From NCBI RefSeq assembly GCF_000286835.2, contig NZ_AJYD02000040.1:1-41460 (forward strand): 41,460 nucleotides of DNA, in the 5' to 3' direction. Source of the DNA: Enterovibrio norvegicus FF-33. Lineage in GTDB: Bacteria > Pseudomonadota > Gammaproteobacteria > Enterobacterales > Vibrionaceae. The notes below the pieces were generated by a model that worked only from the letters and a program-made list of their open reading frames with translations, searched no databases and was not told the DNA's origin. Both the position numbers and the translations under genes were made by a program. This document shows, one piece after another, positions 1 to 11,410 of this stretch; the stretch's first letter is position 1, and every line of letters begins with the position of its first letter.

Positions 1-46
1 CGCCAGAACCTAAATCTGGTGCGTCTACCAATTTCGCCACTTCCGC
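1..46 (-). tRNA. tRNA-Leu (anticodon TAG), 3' part outside the window
   Basis: Read on the minus strand, the 5' end begins GCGGAAGTGGCGAAATTGG and continues through a D-arm and an anticodon stem-loop whose loop carries TAG. This is the start of a class II leucine tRNA. The variable arm, T-arm and acceptor 3' strand lie beyond position 1. It is the third tRNA of a set transcribed leftward with the Arg and Gln tRNAs. Confidence 0.9.
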
Positions 47-85
47 AAACCTAGTTCTCTCTCACCTTTCCCTTAAGGGAGAAGA

Positions 86-162
86 TGGTGCGCGCGGGAG
101 GATTCGAACCTCCGACCGCCTGGTTCGTAGCCAGGTACTCTATCCAGCTGAGCTACGCGCGC
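86..162 (-). tRNA. tRNA-Arg (anticodon ACG)
   Basis: A complete 77-nt cloverleaf including encoded CCA (86–88). The acceptor stem is GCGCGCG/CGCGCGC, the D-arm reads AGCTCAGCTGGATAGAGTA, the anticodon loop is CTACGAA (anticodon ACG, read as ICG after deamination), and the T-arm contains GGTTCGAATCC. It closely matches E. coli tRNA-Arg(ACG). Confidence 0.97.
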
Positions 163-164
163 AT

Positions 165-239
165 TGGCTGGGATACCTGGATTCGAACCAGGGAATGGCG
201 GCATCAAAAGCCGCTGCCTTACCGCTTGGCGATATCCCA
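165..239 (-). tRNA. tRNA-Gln (anticodon TTG)
   Basis: A complete 75-nt tRNA with encoded CCA (165–167). The acceptor stem is TGGGATA/TATCCCA, the anticodon loop carries TTG, and the T-arm reads CCTGGTTCGAATCCAGG. It starts only 13 bases from the -10 box of the promoter at 252–280, so it is the first tRNA of the transcript, and two bases separate it from tRNA-Arg. Confidence 0.97.
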
Positions 240-251
240 ACTGAGGCGCGT

Positions 252-280
252 ATAATATTGCGGAATAGGAAAGCCGTCAA
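252..280 (-). promoter_or_regulatory. Promoter of the tRNA operon
   Basis: On the minus strand a -35 TTGACG (275–280) is separated by exactly 17 bp from a -10 TATTAT (252–257), followed by the GC-rich stretch ACGCGCC just before tRNA-Gln. A GC-rich discriminator is typical of stringently controlled stable-RNA promoters; that this one is under ppGpp control is inference. Confidence 0.8.
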
Positions 281-319
281 CCCCCTATTTTTCGTTTGCT
301 GATGTTTTAACCAACCAAA

Positions 320-346
320 TAAAAAAACACCGCAAATGCGGTGTTC
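320..346 (-). terminator. Rho-independent terminator of glmU
   Basis: On the minus strand an 8-bp stem (326–333 with 338–345, core ACACCGC/GCGGTGT, loop of four) is followed by a run of T residues (321–327 read in reverse). It lies 19 bases past the glmU stop codon and separates glmU from the tRNA promoter. Confidence 0.85.
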
Positions 347-364
347 TTATGGCTAAATAGTCAG

Positions 365-1726
365 TTATTTTTGCTTGATCGGACGCTGCCAATCAGCAAT
401 CGCACGGGCTTTGGTACGCGTAATTACCAATTGGCCTTCTTCCACATTATTGGTCAATGTCGTGCCTGCACCAATCGTTGCGCCTTTTTTGATGGTAACT
501 GGCGCGACCAACTGACTGTCTGAACCGACAAACACATCATCTTCAATAATGGTTTTGTGCTTATTCGCACCATCGTAATTACAGGTGATCGTACCTGCAC
601 CGATATTCACACGATCGCCAATTTCAGCATCACCGAGATAAGTCAGGTGGTTGGCTTTAGAGCCTTTGCCTAAGCGTGCGTTCTTCACTTCAACAAAATT
701 ACCGACATGGGAATCACCCACTAGCTCAGCCCCGGGACGCAAACGAGCAAAAGGACCAACAGTACAATCTTCCCCAACAGAGGCGCCTTCGATGACACTC
801 ATTGGGCGCACTAATGTGTTATCGTCAATTTCACAATCTTTCAGTACACAGCCAGCACCGATAACCACGTTATCGCCCAAGGTAACAAAGCCTTCAATCA
901 CAACGTTCACGTCAATTTCAACGTCAATGCCGCACTGCAGTTGACCACGTAAGTCAAAACGCGATGGATCACGAAGCATCACGCCGCTTTCCAACAGCTT
1001 CTCAGCCTGAGCTGCTTGAAACGCGCGCTCAAGACGCGCCAATTGAATACGGTTGTTAACGCCCTCCACCTCAATGACACTTTCAGGGTGCACGGCTTCA
1101 ACTGCACGCCCTTCGTTATGAGCAATAGCGATAACGTCAGTCAGGTAGTATTCACCCTGAGCGTTTTCATTTTTCAACTGGGACAGCCAGCGACGCAGAT
1201 CACGGCCAGTGGCGACCATTACGCCAGTATTAATCTCTTTGATCAGCTTTTGTTCTTGCGACGCATCTTTGTCTTCAACAATCGCGACCACTGGCCCATT
1301 GCGACGCACAATACGTCCATAGCCTGAAGGGTTATCAAGCACCACCGTGAGAAGAGCAATACCGCCGTCGGGTTGTGCCTCTAGCAAGTTTTCGATGGTT
1401 TGCTCTGAGATTAATGGCACGTCTCCATAAAGAATAAGTATCTGCTCATCATCCCTAAATTCCGATGCCGCCTGATTAACGGCATGACCCGTGCCAAGCT
1501 GCTCAGCCTGAAGTACCCAGTTAACTGGCTCTTGAGACAATGATGCTATCATCGCATCACCACCATGCCCGTAAACAAGATGCAGATCTTGAGCGCCTAA
1601 TGAGCAACACGTATCAATGACGTGCTTCACCATCGGCTTACCTGCAAGCGTATGCAATACTTTAGGCAAATTGGAATACATGCGGGTTCCCTTGCCCGCC
1701 GCAAGAATCACAGCACTGAAATTCAT
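365..1726 (-). CDS. glmU: Bifunctional UDP-N-acetylglucosamine pyrophosphorylase / glucosamine-1-phosphate N-acetyltransferase
   Basis: GlmU makes UDP-GlcNAc, the cytoplasmic precursor of peptidoglycan and lipopolysaccharide, by acetylating glucosamine-1-phosphate and then transferring UMP from UTP. The 453-residue protein (E. coli 456) opens with the nucleotidyltransferase signature [18 protein letters not shown] (about residues 9–26), where the Gly-rich loop and Lys bind UTP. The C-terminal half (about 250–453) consists of hexapeptide repeats forming a left-handed beta-helix, including [17 protein letters not shown] and the acetyltransferase segment [13 protein letters not shown] possible Shine-Dalgarno sequence AAGGAT lies upstream of the ATG. 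The position next to atpC is the usual Vibrio arrangement. A terminator lies on each side (1880–1908 upstream, 320–346 downstream), so it is probably a single-gene transcript. Confidence 0.97.
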   Translation of the reverse strand: MNFSAVILAAGKGTRMYSNLPKVLHTLAGKPMVKHVIDTCCSLGAQDLHLVYGHGGDAMIASLSQEPVNWVLQAEQLGTGHAVNQAASEFRDDEQILILYGDVPLISEQTIENLLEAQPDGGIALLTVVLDNPSGYGRIVRRNGPVVAIVEDKDASQEQKLIKEINTGVMVATGRDLRRWLSQLKNENAQGEYYLTDVIAIAHNEGRAVEAVHPESVIEVEGVNNRIQLARLERAFQAAQAEKLLESGVMLRDPSRFDLRGQLQCGIDVEIDVNVVIEGFVTLGDNVVIGAGCVLKDCEIDDNTLVRPMSVIEGASVGEDCTVGPFARLRPGAELVGDSHVGNFVEVKNARLGKGSKANHLTYLGDAEIGDRVNIGAGTITCNYDGANKHKTIIEDDVFVGSDSQLVAPVTIKKGATIGAGTTLTNNVEEGQLVITRTKARAIADWQRPIKQK

Positions 1727-1879
1727 GGGAAACTTATCCTTGGAATAAAAATGTCACATCACAATAATGGCACGTATTGTAACGACTCGTGGTGTAAAAC
1801 GGCATGCTCGATAACGATAAAATCTTAATTTTCCGTCACTTTGTAGCAAAAAGCAGGCTTATTCTCGCCATTAATATAG

Positions 1880-1908
1880 AAAAAAGGCGACCATTCGGTC
1901 GCCTTTTC
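1880..1908 (-). terminator. Terminator of the atp operon
   Basis: An 11-bp perfect stem, AAAAGGCGACC (1882–1892) with GGTCGCCTTTT (1897–1907), has a four-base loop and A/T runs on both sides. On the minus strand it sits 25 bases after the atpC stop codon. The remaining spacer (1727–1879) should hold the glmU promoter; TACAAT on the minus strand is a possible -10, but no convincing -35 was found. Confidence 0.88.
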
Positions 1909-1931
1909 AGCTTGCTGTGTTACCTGGCTAT

Positions 1932-2354
1932 TTAGCGTGCCTTTTTGGTCAGCTCGATAACTCGTAGCTGGGCAATCGCTTTGGCCAGATCACTGGCCGC
2001 CTGAGCAAAGTCCATGTCTCCGTGCTTATTGAGGATACGATCCTCAGCACGACGCTTCGCTTCTTCTGCCTTCGCCTGATCCAGATCGGCACCACGAATT
2101 GCGGTGTCCGCCAACACAGTGACTGTGCTTGGCTGTACTTCCAACATGCCGCCAGAAAGATAAATAACCTCTTCGTGGCCGTGCTGTTTAGTAATACGGA
2201 TCATGCCTGGCGTAATGGCGGTCAGCAGCGGGGTGTGGCTTGGGAAAATACCCAGCTCACCTTCGCTACCAGTTACCTGAATAGCTTCGGCTCGACCAGA
2301 AAACAATTGTTTTTCTGCGCTTACTACATCCAGATGGAAGGTCATCGCTGCCAT
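1932..2354 (-). CDS. atpC: F1 ATP synthase epsilon subunit
   Basis: The epsilon subunit is part of the F1 central stalk; it couples rotation to catalysis and inhibits wasteful ATP hydrolysis. The 140-residue protein begins [20 protein letters not shown], with an N-terminal beta-sandwich ([40 protein letters not shown]) and a C-terminal helical hairpin ending [11 protein letters not shown]. The ATG at 2354 is chosen because AGGAGG lies seven bases upstream; a TTG start five codons earlier would place that ribosome-binding site inside the gene and has no counterpart in E. coli. It is the last gene of the atp operon, 18 bases after atpD. Confidence 0.97.
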   Translation of the reverse strand: MAAMTFHLDVVSAEKQLFSGRAEAIQVTGSEGELGIFPSHTPLLTAITPGMIRITKQHGHEEVIYLSGGMLEVQPSTVTVLADTAIRGADLDQAKAEEAKRRAEDRILNKHGDMDFAQAASDLAKAIAQLRVIELTKKAR

Positions 2355-2372
2355 ATCGCCTCCTAACAACCG

Positions 2373-3812
<1,440 letters not shown>

Positions 3813-4679
3813 TTACACCGCCGCTGCACCGGAGACAATCTCCGATAGCTCTTGTGTAATTGCAGTCTGACGGGCTTTGTTATACACCAGTTGCAGATCA
3901 TCAATGATGTCACCTGCATTATCTGTTGCAGCCTTCATCGCAACCATTCGCGCAGCTTGTTCACACGCAAGGTTTTCAACCACGCCTTGATAAACTTGAG
4001 ATTCGACATAGCGAACTAACAAGGTATCCAGCAGAGGTTTTGGCTCGGGCTCATAAATATAATCCCAAGAGTGGCTGCGTTTCATTTCTTCGTCTTCTGA
4101 CTTAGGCAAAGGCAGCAATTGATCGATCACTGGTGCCTGCGTCATCGTATTTACAAACGTGTTGTAAACTAGATACAAGCGATCCAGCTGGCCTTCATCA
4201 TATTTTTTCAGCATGACACCGACAGTACCAATCAAGTCTTCAAGTGACGGGTTATCGCCCAAACCTGAAGCTTGTGCTGATACTGGTGTACCGTAGTTGT
4301 TAAAGAATGCCGAGGCTTTAGAGCCAATCAGGGCAGTATCAACTTCTGCGCCTTTTTGAGTCCACTCCTGCATCCCATTGATAGCACGTTTGAACAGGTT
4401 AATGTTCAAGCCACCACACAGACCACGATCTGAAGATACGATGATGTAACCGACGCGCTTGGCTTCTCGCTCTTCCAGATATGGATGACGATACTCTAAT
4501 TTACCAAGGGCGACATGACCGATCACTTTGCGCATAGTAGTCGCGTATGGACGGGAGGCTTCCATGGCGTCTTGCGAACGACGCATTTTAGAAGCGGCAA
4601 CCATTTCCATCGCTTTGGTGATCTTCTGTGTGCTTTTAACACTTCCGATCTTGTTACGAATTTCTTTTGCGCCGGCCAT
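3813..4679 (-). CDS. atpG: F1 ATP synthase gamma subunit
   Basis: Gamma is the rotating central shaft that drives conformational change in the beta subunits. The 288-residue protein starts [20 protein letters not shown], has the conserved N-terminal helix [14 protein letters not shown] (about 21–34), the signature [11 protein letters not shown] in the Rossmann-like part, and the C-terminal helix [19 protein letters not shown], which enters the alpha3beta3 ring. The ribosome-binding site is GGAGAG. It is separated from atpA by 46 bases that contain a strong hairpin (4696–4721) close to this ribosome-binding site, which may set the low gamma:alpha ratio. Confidence 0.99.
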   Translation of the reverse strand: MAGAKEIRNKIGSVKSTQKITKAMEMVAASKMRRSQDAMEASRPYATTMRKVIGHVALGKLEYRHPYLEEREAKRVGYIIVSSDRGLCGGLNINLFKRAINGMQEWTQKGAEVDTALIGSKASAFFNNYGTPVSAQASGLGDNPSLEDLIGTVGVMLKKYDEGQLDRLYLVYNTFVNTMTQAPVIDQLLPLPKSEDEEMKRSHSWDYIYEPEPKPLLDTLLVRYVESQVYQGVVENLACEQAARMVAMKAATDNAGDIIDDLQLVYNKARQTAITQELSEIVSGAAAV

Positions 4680-4695
4680 CGTTACTCTCCGTTGT

Positions 4696-4721
4696 TAGAA
4701 GGCCGCAAAGGCGGCCTTCTA
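4696..4721 (-). promoter_or_regulatory. Intercistronic hairpin between atpA and atpG
   Basis: A perfect 11-bp inverted repeat (TAGAAGGCCGC at 4696–4706, GCGGCCTTCTA at 4711–4721) encloses a four-base loop. It begins four bases after the atpA stop and ends 16 bases before the atpG start. There is no T-tract, so it is unlikely to be a terminator. As an RNA structure it could stabilise the atpA 3' end or limit ribosome loading on atpG; this role is inference. Confidence 0.75.
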
Positions 4722-4725
4722 CGCA

Positions 4726-6267
4726 TTACCAGGTTTGAGTTGCCTTGAAGTTTTCAACCAATTTGGTCAATTGAGCTTCAATATCGCTGTTGTAGTCACC
4801 CTTCTCTTCGATCAGGGCTACCAGCTCGGCATACTGTGCCTTAGCATATGCAAGCAGAGCAGCTTCGAAATCAGCCAGTTTATCCAGAGCAACGTCTGTC
4901 AAATAGCCTTTTTCAGCTGCAAAAATCACCATGCCTTGTTCAAAAACAGACATTGGTGCGTATTGCTTCTGCTTCATCAACTCAGTCACTTTCTGACCAT
5001 GATCTAGCTGTTTCTTCGTTGCTTCATCAAGGTCAGACGAGAATTGTGCGAATGCCGCCAATTCACGGTACTGTGCCAATGCCGTACGGATACCACCAGA
5101 CAGTTTCTTAATGATCTTCGTCTGAGCAGCACCACCTACACGCGATACTGAAATACCTGGATCAACCGCCGGACGAATACCGGAGTTGAACAGTTCAGAC
5201 TGCAGGAAGATCTGACCATCAGTGATCGAGATAACGTTGGTAGGTACGAATGCAGATACGTCACCCGCTTGGGTTTCAATGATAGGTAGCGCAGTCAAAG
5301 AGCCTGTTTTACCTGTCACTTCACCGTTGGTGAATTTTTCAACGTAGTCAGCACTTACACGTGCTGCACGCTCTAGCAAACGCGAGTGGAGATAGAAAAC
5401 ATCACCTGGGTAAGCTTCACGACCTGGTGGACGACGCAGCAGCAACGAAATCTGGCGGTAAGCAACAGCTTGCTTAGACAGATCATCATATACGATCAGT
5501 GCATCTTCACCGCGATCACGGAAGTATTCACCCATCGCACAACCTGCATAAGGTGCCAGGTATTGCAGTGCAGCAGCTTCAGACGCTGATGCCACAACAA
5601 CGATGGTGTTTTTCAGTGCATCGTGCTCTTCCAGTTTGCGAACCACGTTAGCGATGGTTGACGCTTTCTGGCCGATAGCTACATAGATAGAGAAGATGCC
5701 AGAGTTTTTCTGGTTGATGATCGCATCGATTGCCAGTGCTGTTTTACCAGTCTGACGGTCACCGATAACCAGCTCACGCTGACCACGGCCGATTGGAATC
5801 ATAGCATCGACTGCTTTATAACCAGTTTGTACTGGTTGATCGACCGATTGACGAGCGATTACACCCGGTGCAATCACTTCTACAGGAGAAGTCAATTTCG
5901 CGTCGATTGGACCTTTGCCGTCGATTGGTTCGCCAAGTGTATTCACGACACGACCCAACAGCTCAGGACCCACTGGCACTTCAAGAATGCGGCCAGTGCC
6001 GGTCACTTTCATGCCTTCCTGAAGGTCGGCATAAGGACCCATGACAACCGCACCTACAGAATCACGCTCAAGGTTGAGCGCGAGTGCAAAGCGGTTGCCA
6101 GGTAGTTCAATCATTTCCCCTTGCATAGCATCAGCAAGGCCATGGATGCGAATGATACCGTCACTGACTGACACGATGGTACCTTCGTTGCGTGCTTCAC
6201 TAACAACGTTGAATTTTTCAATGCGTTGTTTGATCAGATCGCTTATTTCCGTGGAATTAAGTTGCAT
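4726..6267 (-). CDS. atpA: F1 ATP synthase alpha subunit
   Basis: Alpha alternates with beta in the F1 hexamer and binds nucleotide non-catalytically. The 513-residue product equals E. coli AtpA in length and begins [19 protein letters not shown]. It carries the P-loop [13 protein letters not shown] (about 169–181), the arginine-finger region, and the family signature segment [17 protein letters not shown] (about 363–379). The ATG at 6267 is used because the alignment with known AtpA begins there; an earlier in-frame ATG at 6300 would add 11 unrelated residues and overlap atpH. It sits between atpH (16-base gap) and atpG. Confidence 0.98.
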   Translation of the reverse strand: MQLNSTEISDLIKQRIEKFNVVSEARNEGTIVSVSDGIIRIHGLADAMQGEMIELPGNRFALALNLERDSVGAVVMGPYADLQEGMKVTGTGRILEVPVGPELLGRVVNTLGEPIDGKGPIDAKLTSPVEVIAPGVIARQSVDQPVQTGYKAVDAMIPIGRGQRELVIGDRQTGKTALAIDAIINQKNSGIFSIYVAIGQKASTIANVVRKLEEHDALKNTIVVVASASEAAALQYLAPYAGCAMGEYFRDRGEDALIVYDDLSKQAVAYRQISLLLRRPPGREAYPGDVFYLHSRLLERAARVSADYVEKFTNGEVTGKTGSLTALPIIETQAGDVSAFVPTNVISITDGQIFLQSELFNSGIRPAVDPGISVSRVGGAAQTKIIKKLSGGIRTALAQYRELAAFAQFSSDLDEATKKQLDHGQKVTELMKQKQYAPMSVFEQGMVIFAAEKGYLTDVALDKLADFEAALLAYAKAQYAELVALIEEKGDYNSDIEAQLTKLVENFKATQTW

Positions 6268-6283
6268 GCTCCAATTCCCCAAA

Positions 6284-6817
6284 TCAAGACTGCAATGCAT
6301 CGCTCAGTCTGCGGATACGACCGCTTACTGAGTTATCGATGACCAAGTCTCCAGCTCGAATCACAACCCCGGCAACCAGGGTCTCGTCTACACTACAGTT
6401 CAGCTTCACTTTGCGCTCAAGACGGGCTTCAAGTTTGCTGGTAATAGCATCCAATTGCGCTTGATCAAGCGCGATAGCAGAGAAGACATCAACGTCAATC
6501 TGCTTTTCGTAGTCTTGGCGCAGTGCCAAGAACTGGATACATACTTCCGGCAACGCTGTGAGGCGTCCGTTTTCAGCCATTACCTTAATCAGGTTTTGGC
6601 CAAGTTCATTGAGCTGTTCGCCACACACAGAGATAAAAATCTCAGTCAACTTTTCAGCTGAATGCATACCACCGATGTAATCAACGATGGTTTCATTGCG
6701 GGCAACTTCGGCAGCAAATGTCAGCATTTCAGACCATTGGTCAAATTCGCTTTTTTCTACCGCCAGATCGAAGGCTGCTTTAGCGTAGGGGCGTGCGATA
6801 GTTGTCAGTTCAGACAT
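6284..6817 (-). CDS. atpH: F1 ATP synthase delta subunit
   Basis: Delta links the top of F1 to the peripheral b-subunit stalk. The 177-residue protein has the N-terminal helical bundle signature [25 protein letters not shown] in its first part (residues about 8–32) and the conserved C-terminal motif [22 protein letters not shown] (about 147–168). Its length is that of E. coli AtpH. Fifteen bases separate it from atpF, and a GGAGGGG sequence precedes the ATG. Confidence 0.98.
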   Translation of the reverse strand: MSELTTIARPYAKAAFDLAVEKSEFDQWSEMLTFAAEVARNETIVDYIGGMHSAEKLTEIFISVCGEQLNELGQNLIKVMAENGRLTALPEVCIQFLALRQDYEKQIDVDVFSAIALDQAQLDAITSKLEARLERKVKLNCSVDETLVAGVVIRAGDLVIDNSVSGRIRRLSDALQS

Positions 6818-6832
6818 TGCGGCCCCTCCTTC

Positions 6833-7303
6833 TTAAAGTTCTGCAGTGATTTTATCGAGAATATCTTTATGAGCAGACTCATCAATAGAGCGCTCCAGAA
6901 TTTTCTCAGCACCGATCACGGCCAGAGTTGCAACTTGCTTGCGAAGTTCATCACGGGCACGGTTGCGTTCAGCTTCGAGTTCAGCCTGTCCTTGGTGAAG
7001 GATATTTTCGCGCTCAGAATTCGCTTCCTCACGGGCTTGGTCGATTATTTGTGCTTTACGCTTGTTTGCCTGTTCGATGATCTCACTTGCAGAGCGCTTT
7101 GCTTCTTTCAATTGATCGGAAGCATTAGCCTGGGCCAAGTTCAGGTCTTTTGCGGCACGTTCAGCGGCCGCTAAACCGTCAGCAATTTTCTTCTGACGCT
7201 CTTCAATCGCTTGCATGATTGGTGGCCATACATATTTCATGCAGAACCAAACAAACATCGAAAACGCGATTGCCTGACCAAACAGAGTTGCGTTTATATT
7301 CAC
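6833..7303 (-). CDS. atpF: F0 ATP synthase b subunit
   Basis: Two b subunits form the peripheral stalk that holds F1 stationary against the rotor. The 156-residue protein has one N-terminal membrane helix (about residues 5–25, [20 protein letters not shown]) followed by a long, highly charged Ala/Glu/Lys-rich helix (about 32–150) suited to a right-handed coiled coil. Length and architecture match E. coli AtpF. It lies 47 bases after atpE and 15 before atpH. Confidence 0.98.
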   Translation of the reverse strand: MNINATLFGQAIAFSMFVWFCMKYVWPPIMQAIEERQKKIADGLAAAERAAKDLNLAQANASDQLKEAKRSASEIIEQANKRKAQIIDQAREEANSERENILHQGQAELEAERNRARDELRKQVATLAVIGAEKILERSIDESAHKDILDKITAEL

Positions 7304-7350
7304 AACAGCGACTCCTCACTAGTTAGCTATACAGGATCCGTTCAGCTAAA

Positions 7351-7635
<285 letters not shown>

Positions 7636-7676
7636 TTATATGCCGGAAGGTCTAACAAAGTTGCTTACTAAAACTA

Positions 7677-8489
<813 letters not shown>

Positions 8490-8494
8490 TCATC

Positions 8495-8884
8495 CTATTT
8501 GTTGTTGTTAATGAATAAAACTGGTGCAAGGATATTAATTCCAAGTACCAGCAAATAGGCCAGTTTGAGGGGAACAAGTTCCACCTCGGCATACAGGTAA
8601 ACAACGGAAAATAAAACGACCGTTAACAGGATTTTGAGCACTTCACCGCCGAAAAAAGATGCAACGATAAGTTTTGCGGCTCTCGCCCCACTAAACAGGA
8701 ATGCACACAATGCAAAGGCTGCGTTGGCTATCACAAAGATGCCACCGCCAATGAGTGCGGAAATTCCCCAGTCGACATTGATGGTGGTCACCATCAAGAT
8801 TGCCGTTGCTAACACGACGCACAACTGTAACAGCAGCAACCTTGTCGCAAGCTTGCGACCTGGTCGCGTGAGCGTCGATACCAT
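8495..8884 (-). CDS. atpI: ATP synthase accessory protein I
   Basis: AtpI is a small membrane protein that assists assembly of the c-ring and is the first gene of the operon. The predicted product is 129 residues (E. coli 126) with four hydrophobic segments, starting MVSTLTRPGRKLATRLLL. The ATG at 8884 is chosen because GAGGAA stands seven bases upstream and the product then matches the usual family length; an earlier in-frame start at 8917 would cover this ribosome-binding site. The promoter at 8944–8971 lies just upstream. Confidence 0.93.
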   Translation of the reverse strand: MVSTLTRPGRKLATRLLLLQLCVVLATAILMVTTINVDWGISALIGGGIFVIANAAFALCAFLFSGARAAKLIVASFFGGEVLKILLTVVLFSVVYLYAEVELVPLKLAYLLVLGINILAPVLFINNNK

Positions 8885-8943
8885 GTATTCGTTCCTCGAT
8901 TCCTTTCCTCTTAGCACTTAGTCGTGCTGGGAAAACTGCGAAA

Positions 8944-8971
8944 ATTATACGGGTCACCCTTTCGAATGCAA
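8944..8971 (-). promoter_or_regulatory. Probable promoter of the atp operon
   Basis: On the minus strand a perfect -10 TATAAT (8944–8949) is preceded after 16 bp by TTGCAT (8966–8971). It lies about 60 bases upstream of the atpI start, in the parB–atpI spacer, where the operon promoter is expected. Confidence 0.72.
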
Positions 8972-9044
8972 TCTCATCACATCAAAAAGAGAGGCTAAAT
9001 TTTACAACAGGGTAACCTGATCACAGTAAGCAAAAATTTGTAAC

Positions 9045-9068
9045 AAAAACCCAACGCGTTGCGTCACA
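9045..9068 (-). terminator. Possible weak terminator after parB
   Basis: At the parB stop codon the minus strand reads ACGCAACGCGTTGGGTTTTTG: an imperfect GC-containing hairpin with a very short loop, then five T residues. It would end the mnmG–rsmG–parA–parB transcript before the atp promoter. The stem has a mismatch and a two-base loop, so the call is tentative. Confidence 0.3.
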
Positions 9069-9957
9069 ATTTCTCATCGAGAATTGCAAGAATTTGCATA
9101 AGTTTTTCGTTCTGGTCAAAGTTGATGACAAGCTTACCACTGCCTCCTTTGCCCTGAGACAAAGAAACTTTGGTACCAAGCTTATTCATGAGCCTATCTT
9201 GTACAGCCAAAATTTGATCTGACAGAGGCTCAGTTATCTTTTCAACCACGGGCGATAGTAACTTTTTCACCAGCGCTTCGGTTTGTCTTACTGTGAGTTT
9301 TTTATTAACGGAGGCAAGTGCTGCTTCAATTTGCGATTCACCTTCCAAAGCCAGCAATGCGCGTGCATGGCCCATTTCAAGTTGTCTACCCGACAACAAT
9401 TTTTTCACGCCAACTTCCAGGCCATTCAATCGCAGTAAATTACTGATGGTAGTACGGGATTTACCGAGTGCCTCGGCAAGCTGTTGGTGGGTGAGGGAAA
9501 AATCCTGGATAAGTCGGTTAAGCGCTTCCGCTTCTTCCATCGCATTGAGATCTTCACGTTGAATATTCTCAATCAGAGCAATGGCACTGGCGGCTCTATC
9601 GTTTAACTCACGCACCAAGCAAGGCACATGGGTGAGGCCCGCTAATTTAGAAGCGCGAAAACGACGCTCACCAGCAATGATTTCATACTGCTGGTTGCCA
9701 ACTTGACGCACGACCAGTGGTTGGATAACACCTTGTGCTTTAATAGATTCAGCCAGCTCTTCTAGCGCTTCTGACGCCATGTCCTGACGAGGTTGATAAA
9801 CCCCTGGACGCAACGCAGTCAGCGGTAGATGCTGTAACTCGCTGTTACTAATAGCTTCACGGGTATCAGCATTCAGGTCTACGCGTGCCTGTGCTTTTGC
9901 ACTGGTTGCAAGAAGCGCATCTAACCCTTTGCCCAATCCACGTTTGGTCGCGTTCAT
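9064..9957 (-). CDS. parB: Chromosome-partitioning protein ParB (Spo0J family)
   Basis: ParB binds parS sites near the origin, spreads as a CTP-dependent sliding clamp and, with ParA, segregates the origin region. The 297-residue protein has the typical N-terminal ParA-contacting stretch KRGLGKGLDALL (residues 5–16), the nuclease-like CTP-binding fold with YEIIAGERRFRASKLAGL, the segment ALIENIQREDLNAMEEAEA, and a helix-turn-helix with LTHQQLAEALGKSRTTISNLLRL. A C-terminal dimerisation domain follows. AAGGAT precedes the ATG. It follows parA by nine bases. Matching parS sites are present at 26271 and 27702. Confidence 0.98.
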   Translation of the reverse strand: MNATKRGLGKGLDALLATSAKAQARVDLNADTREAISNSELQHLPLTALRPGVYQPRQDMASEALEELAESIKAQGVIQPLVVRQVGNQQYEIIAGERRFRASKLAGLTHVPCLVRELNDRAASAIALIENIQREDLNAMEEAEALNRLIQDFSLTHQQLAEALGKSRTTISNLLRLNGLEVGVKKLLSGRQLEMGHARALLALEGESQIEAALASVNKKLTVRQTEALVKKLLSPVVEKITEPLSDQILAVQDRLMNKLGTKVSLSQGKGGSGKLVINFDQNEKLMQILAILDEKL

Positions 9958-9966
9958 TAAATATCC

Positions 9967-10767
9967 TTAAGACGCATTAGCAATATCTGCAGCTTGTCTG
10001 GCCTGCTCTTCACGGCGCAGTATTTCACCAGCTAAAGCCAAATACGATTTGGCGCCACTGGAATACTTGTCGTAGTACATGGCGGGTTTACCATGACTTG
10101 GTGATTCTGCAAGACGAACATTACGTGGAATCACGGTGCGATAAACCTTGTCACCAAAGTGTTTCTTAATTTGATCAGACACTTCAGTGGCCAGACGATT
10201 CCGCGGATCGTACATGGTTCTTAGCAATCCTTCTACATGCAAGTCGGCGTTTACTACGCTGGCAAGCTTACTAATGGTGTCCATCAGCGCAGTCAGACCT
10301 TCCAATGCGAAATATTCACACTGCATGGGAACCAACACAGAGTTTGCCGCCGTCATGGCGTTGATTGTAAGAAGGTTAAGAGAAGGGGGACAATCAATGA
10401 AGATGAAATCATAGTTTTCACGAACGTCTGCAAGGGCATTTCGCAACCTGACTTCACGAGCAAACACTTCCATGAGTTTGATTTCAGCCGCCGTCACGTC
10501 ACCATTGGCAGCAATCAAGTGATAACCACCGGTTGTTTCTGTTACGACGACATCGTTAAACGGCGTTTCTTCAACCAGCAACTCATAGGCGGTGGCATGC
10601 ACGTCGTATTTGTCCACACCACTAGCCATGGTTGCATTGCCTTGAGGATCAAGGTCTATAACTAGCACCTTACGCTGTGTCGCGGCTAACGACGCAGCCA
10701 AATTAATACAGGTCGTTGTTTTACCAACGCCCCCTTTTTGGTTTGCTATTGCTATGACTTTTCCCAC
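9967..10767 (-). CDS. parA: Chromosome-partitioning ATPase ParA (Soj family)
   Basis: ParA is the deviant Walker ATPase that, with ParB–parS, moves the origin region. The 266-residue protein has the signature KGGVGKTTTCINLAASLA (about residues 11–28) with the family-specific Lys, the switch region IDLDPQGNATMASG, and the Walker B strand FIFIDCPPSLNLLT. No N-terminal DNA-binding extension is present, so it is a chromosomal (type Ib-like) short ParA. The start codon is GTG at 10765–10767, with CGAGG upstream. It lies in a run mnmG–rsmG–parA–parB with a 22-base gap after rsmG. Confidence 0.97.
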   Translation of the reverse strand: MGKVIAIANQKGGVGKTTTCINLAASLAATQRKVLVIDLDPQGNATMASGVDKYDVHATAYELLVEETPFNDVVVTETTGGYHLIAANGDVTAAEIKLMEVFAREVRLRNALADVRENYDFIFIDCPPSLNLLTINAMTAANSVLVPMQCEYFALEGLTALMDTISKLASVVNADLHVEGLLRTMYDPRNRLATEVSDQIKKHFGDKVYRTVIPRNVRLAESPSHGKPAMYYDKYSSGAKSYLALAGEILRREEQARQAADIANAS

Positions 10768-10789
10768 AAGTAGACCTCGCCGAGTGATC

Positions 10790-11404
10790 CTATCTAGCCA
10801 AGATTACTAGATGACGTTGTCCTTCCAATCCGGGAACACTCAAAGGTTTGATACCGGTCACAGAACAATCAGCCGGAAGCTCATCAATCTCGACCTGATC
10901 AACTTGTCCTTTCAGCGCAAGGAAGTGTCCGTGCTCTGATGGCAAGTGATGGCACCAGTTAACCATGTCACTCATAGAGGCAAATGCACGACTCAATACG
11001 CCATCAAAACCCAGATCTGGCTGGAAGTCTTCAACGCGGCTTTGAATCGGCGTCACATTGTCAATTTTTAACTCGTGGATCACCTGACGAATAAAACGAA
11101 TACGCTTTCCTAGGCTATCAAGCAAAGTAAACGATTTATCAGGATTAATTATCGCCAATGGAACCCCCGGCAAGCCAGGACCCGTGCCCACATCGATAAA
11201 GGTTGATCCTTCCAGATGTTGGCTAACCACAATACTGTCCATAATATGCTTAATGATCATCTCTTGAGGATCACGCACAGACGTCAAATTGTAGGCTTTA
11301 TTCCATTTGTGGAGCATTTCAACGTAACCAATGAGCTGGTCTTGTTGATAAGCAGGGATATCCATCCCTGCTTGTTCAATTAATTTTGCTAGTGTTTGTT
11401 TCAC
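10790..11404 (-). CDS. rsmG: 16S rRNA (guanine527-N7)-methyltransferase
   Basis: RsmG (GidB) methylates G527 in the 530 loop of 16S rRNA using S-adenosylmethionine. The 204-residue protein (E. coli 207) has the conserved N-terminal motif [16 protein letters not shown], the SAM-binding loop [17 protein letters not shown] (about 69–85), and the [10 protein letters not shown] segment in the active-site region. It begins six bases after the mnmG stop, the usual mnmG–rsmG pairing near oriC. Confidence 0.97.
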   Translation of the reverse strand: MKQTLAKLIEQAGMDIPAYQQDQLIGYVEMLHKWNKAYNLTSVRDPQEMIIKHIMDSIVVSQHLEGSTFIDVGTGPGLPGVPLAIINPDKSFTLLDSLGKRIRFIRQVIHELKIDNVTPIQSRVEDFQPDLGFDGVLSRAFASMSDMVNWCHHLPSEHGHFLALKGQVDQVEIDELPADCSVTGIKPLSVPGLEGQRHLVILAR

Positions 11405-11410
11405 AGAAAA

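Noticed and set aside
2355-2369. A TTG start five codons upstream for atpC
   Set aside because: It would put the AGGAGG ribosome-binding site inside the gene, and family members start at the ATG at 2354.
6268-6300. An ATG 11 codons upstream for atpA
   Set aside because: It overlaps the end of atpH and adds residues absent from known AtpA; the later start gives exactly 513 residues.
9046-9068. ACGCAACGCGTTGGGT as a strong terminator or palindromic operator
   Set aside because: The central palindrome leaves no room for a loop and the stem has a mismatch, so it is kept only as a low-confidence terminator.
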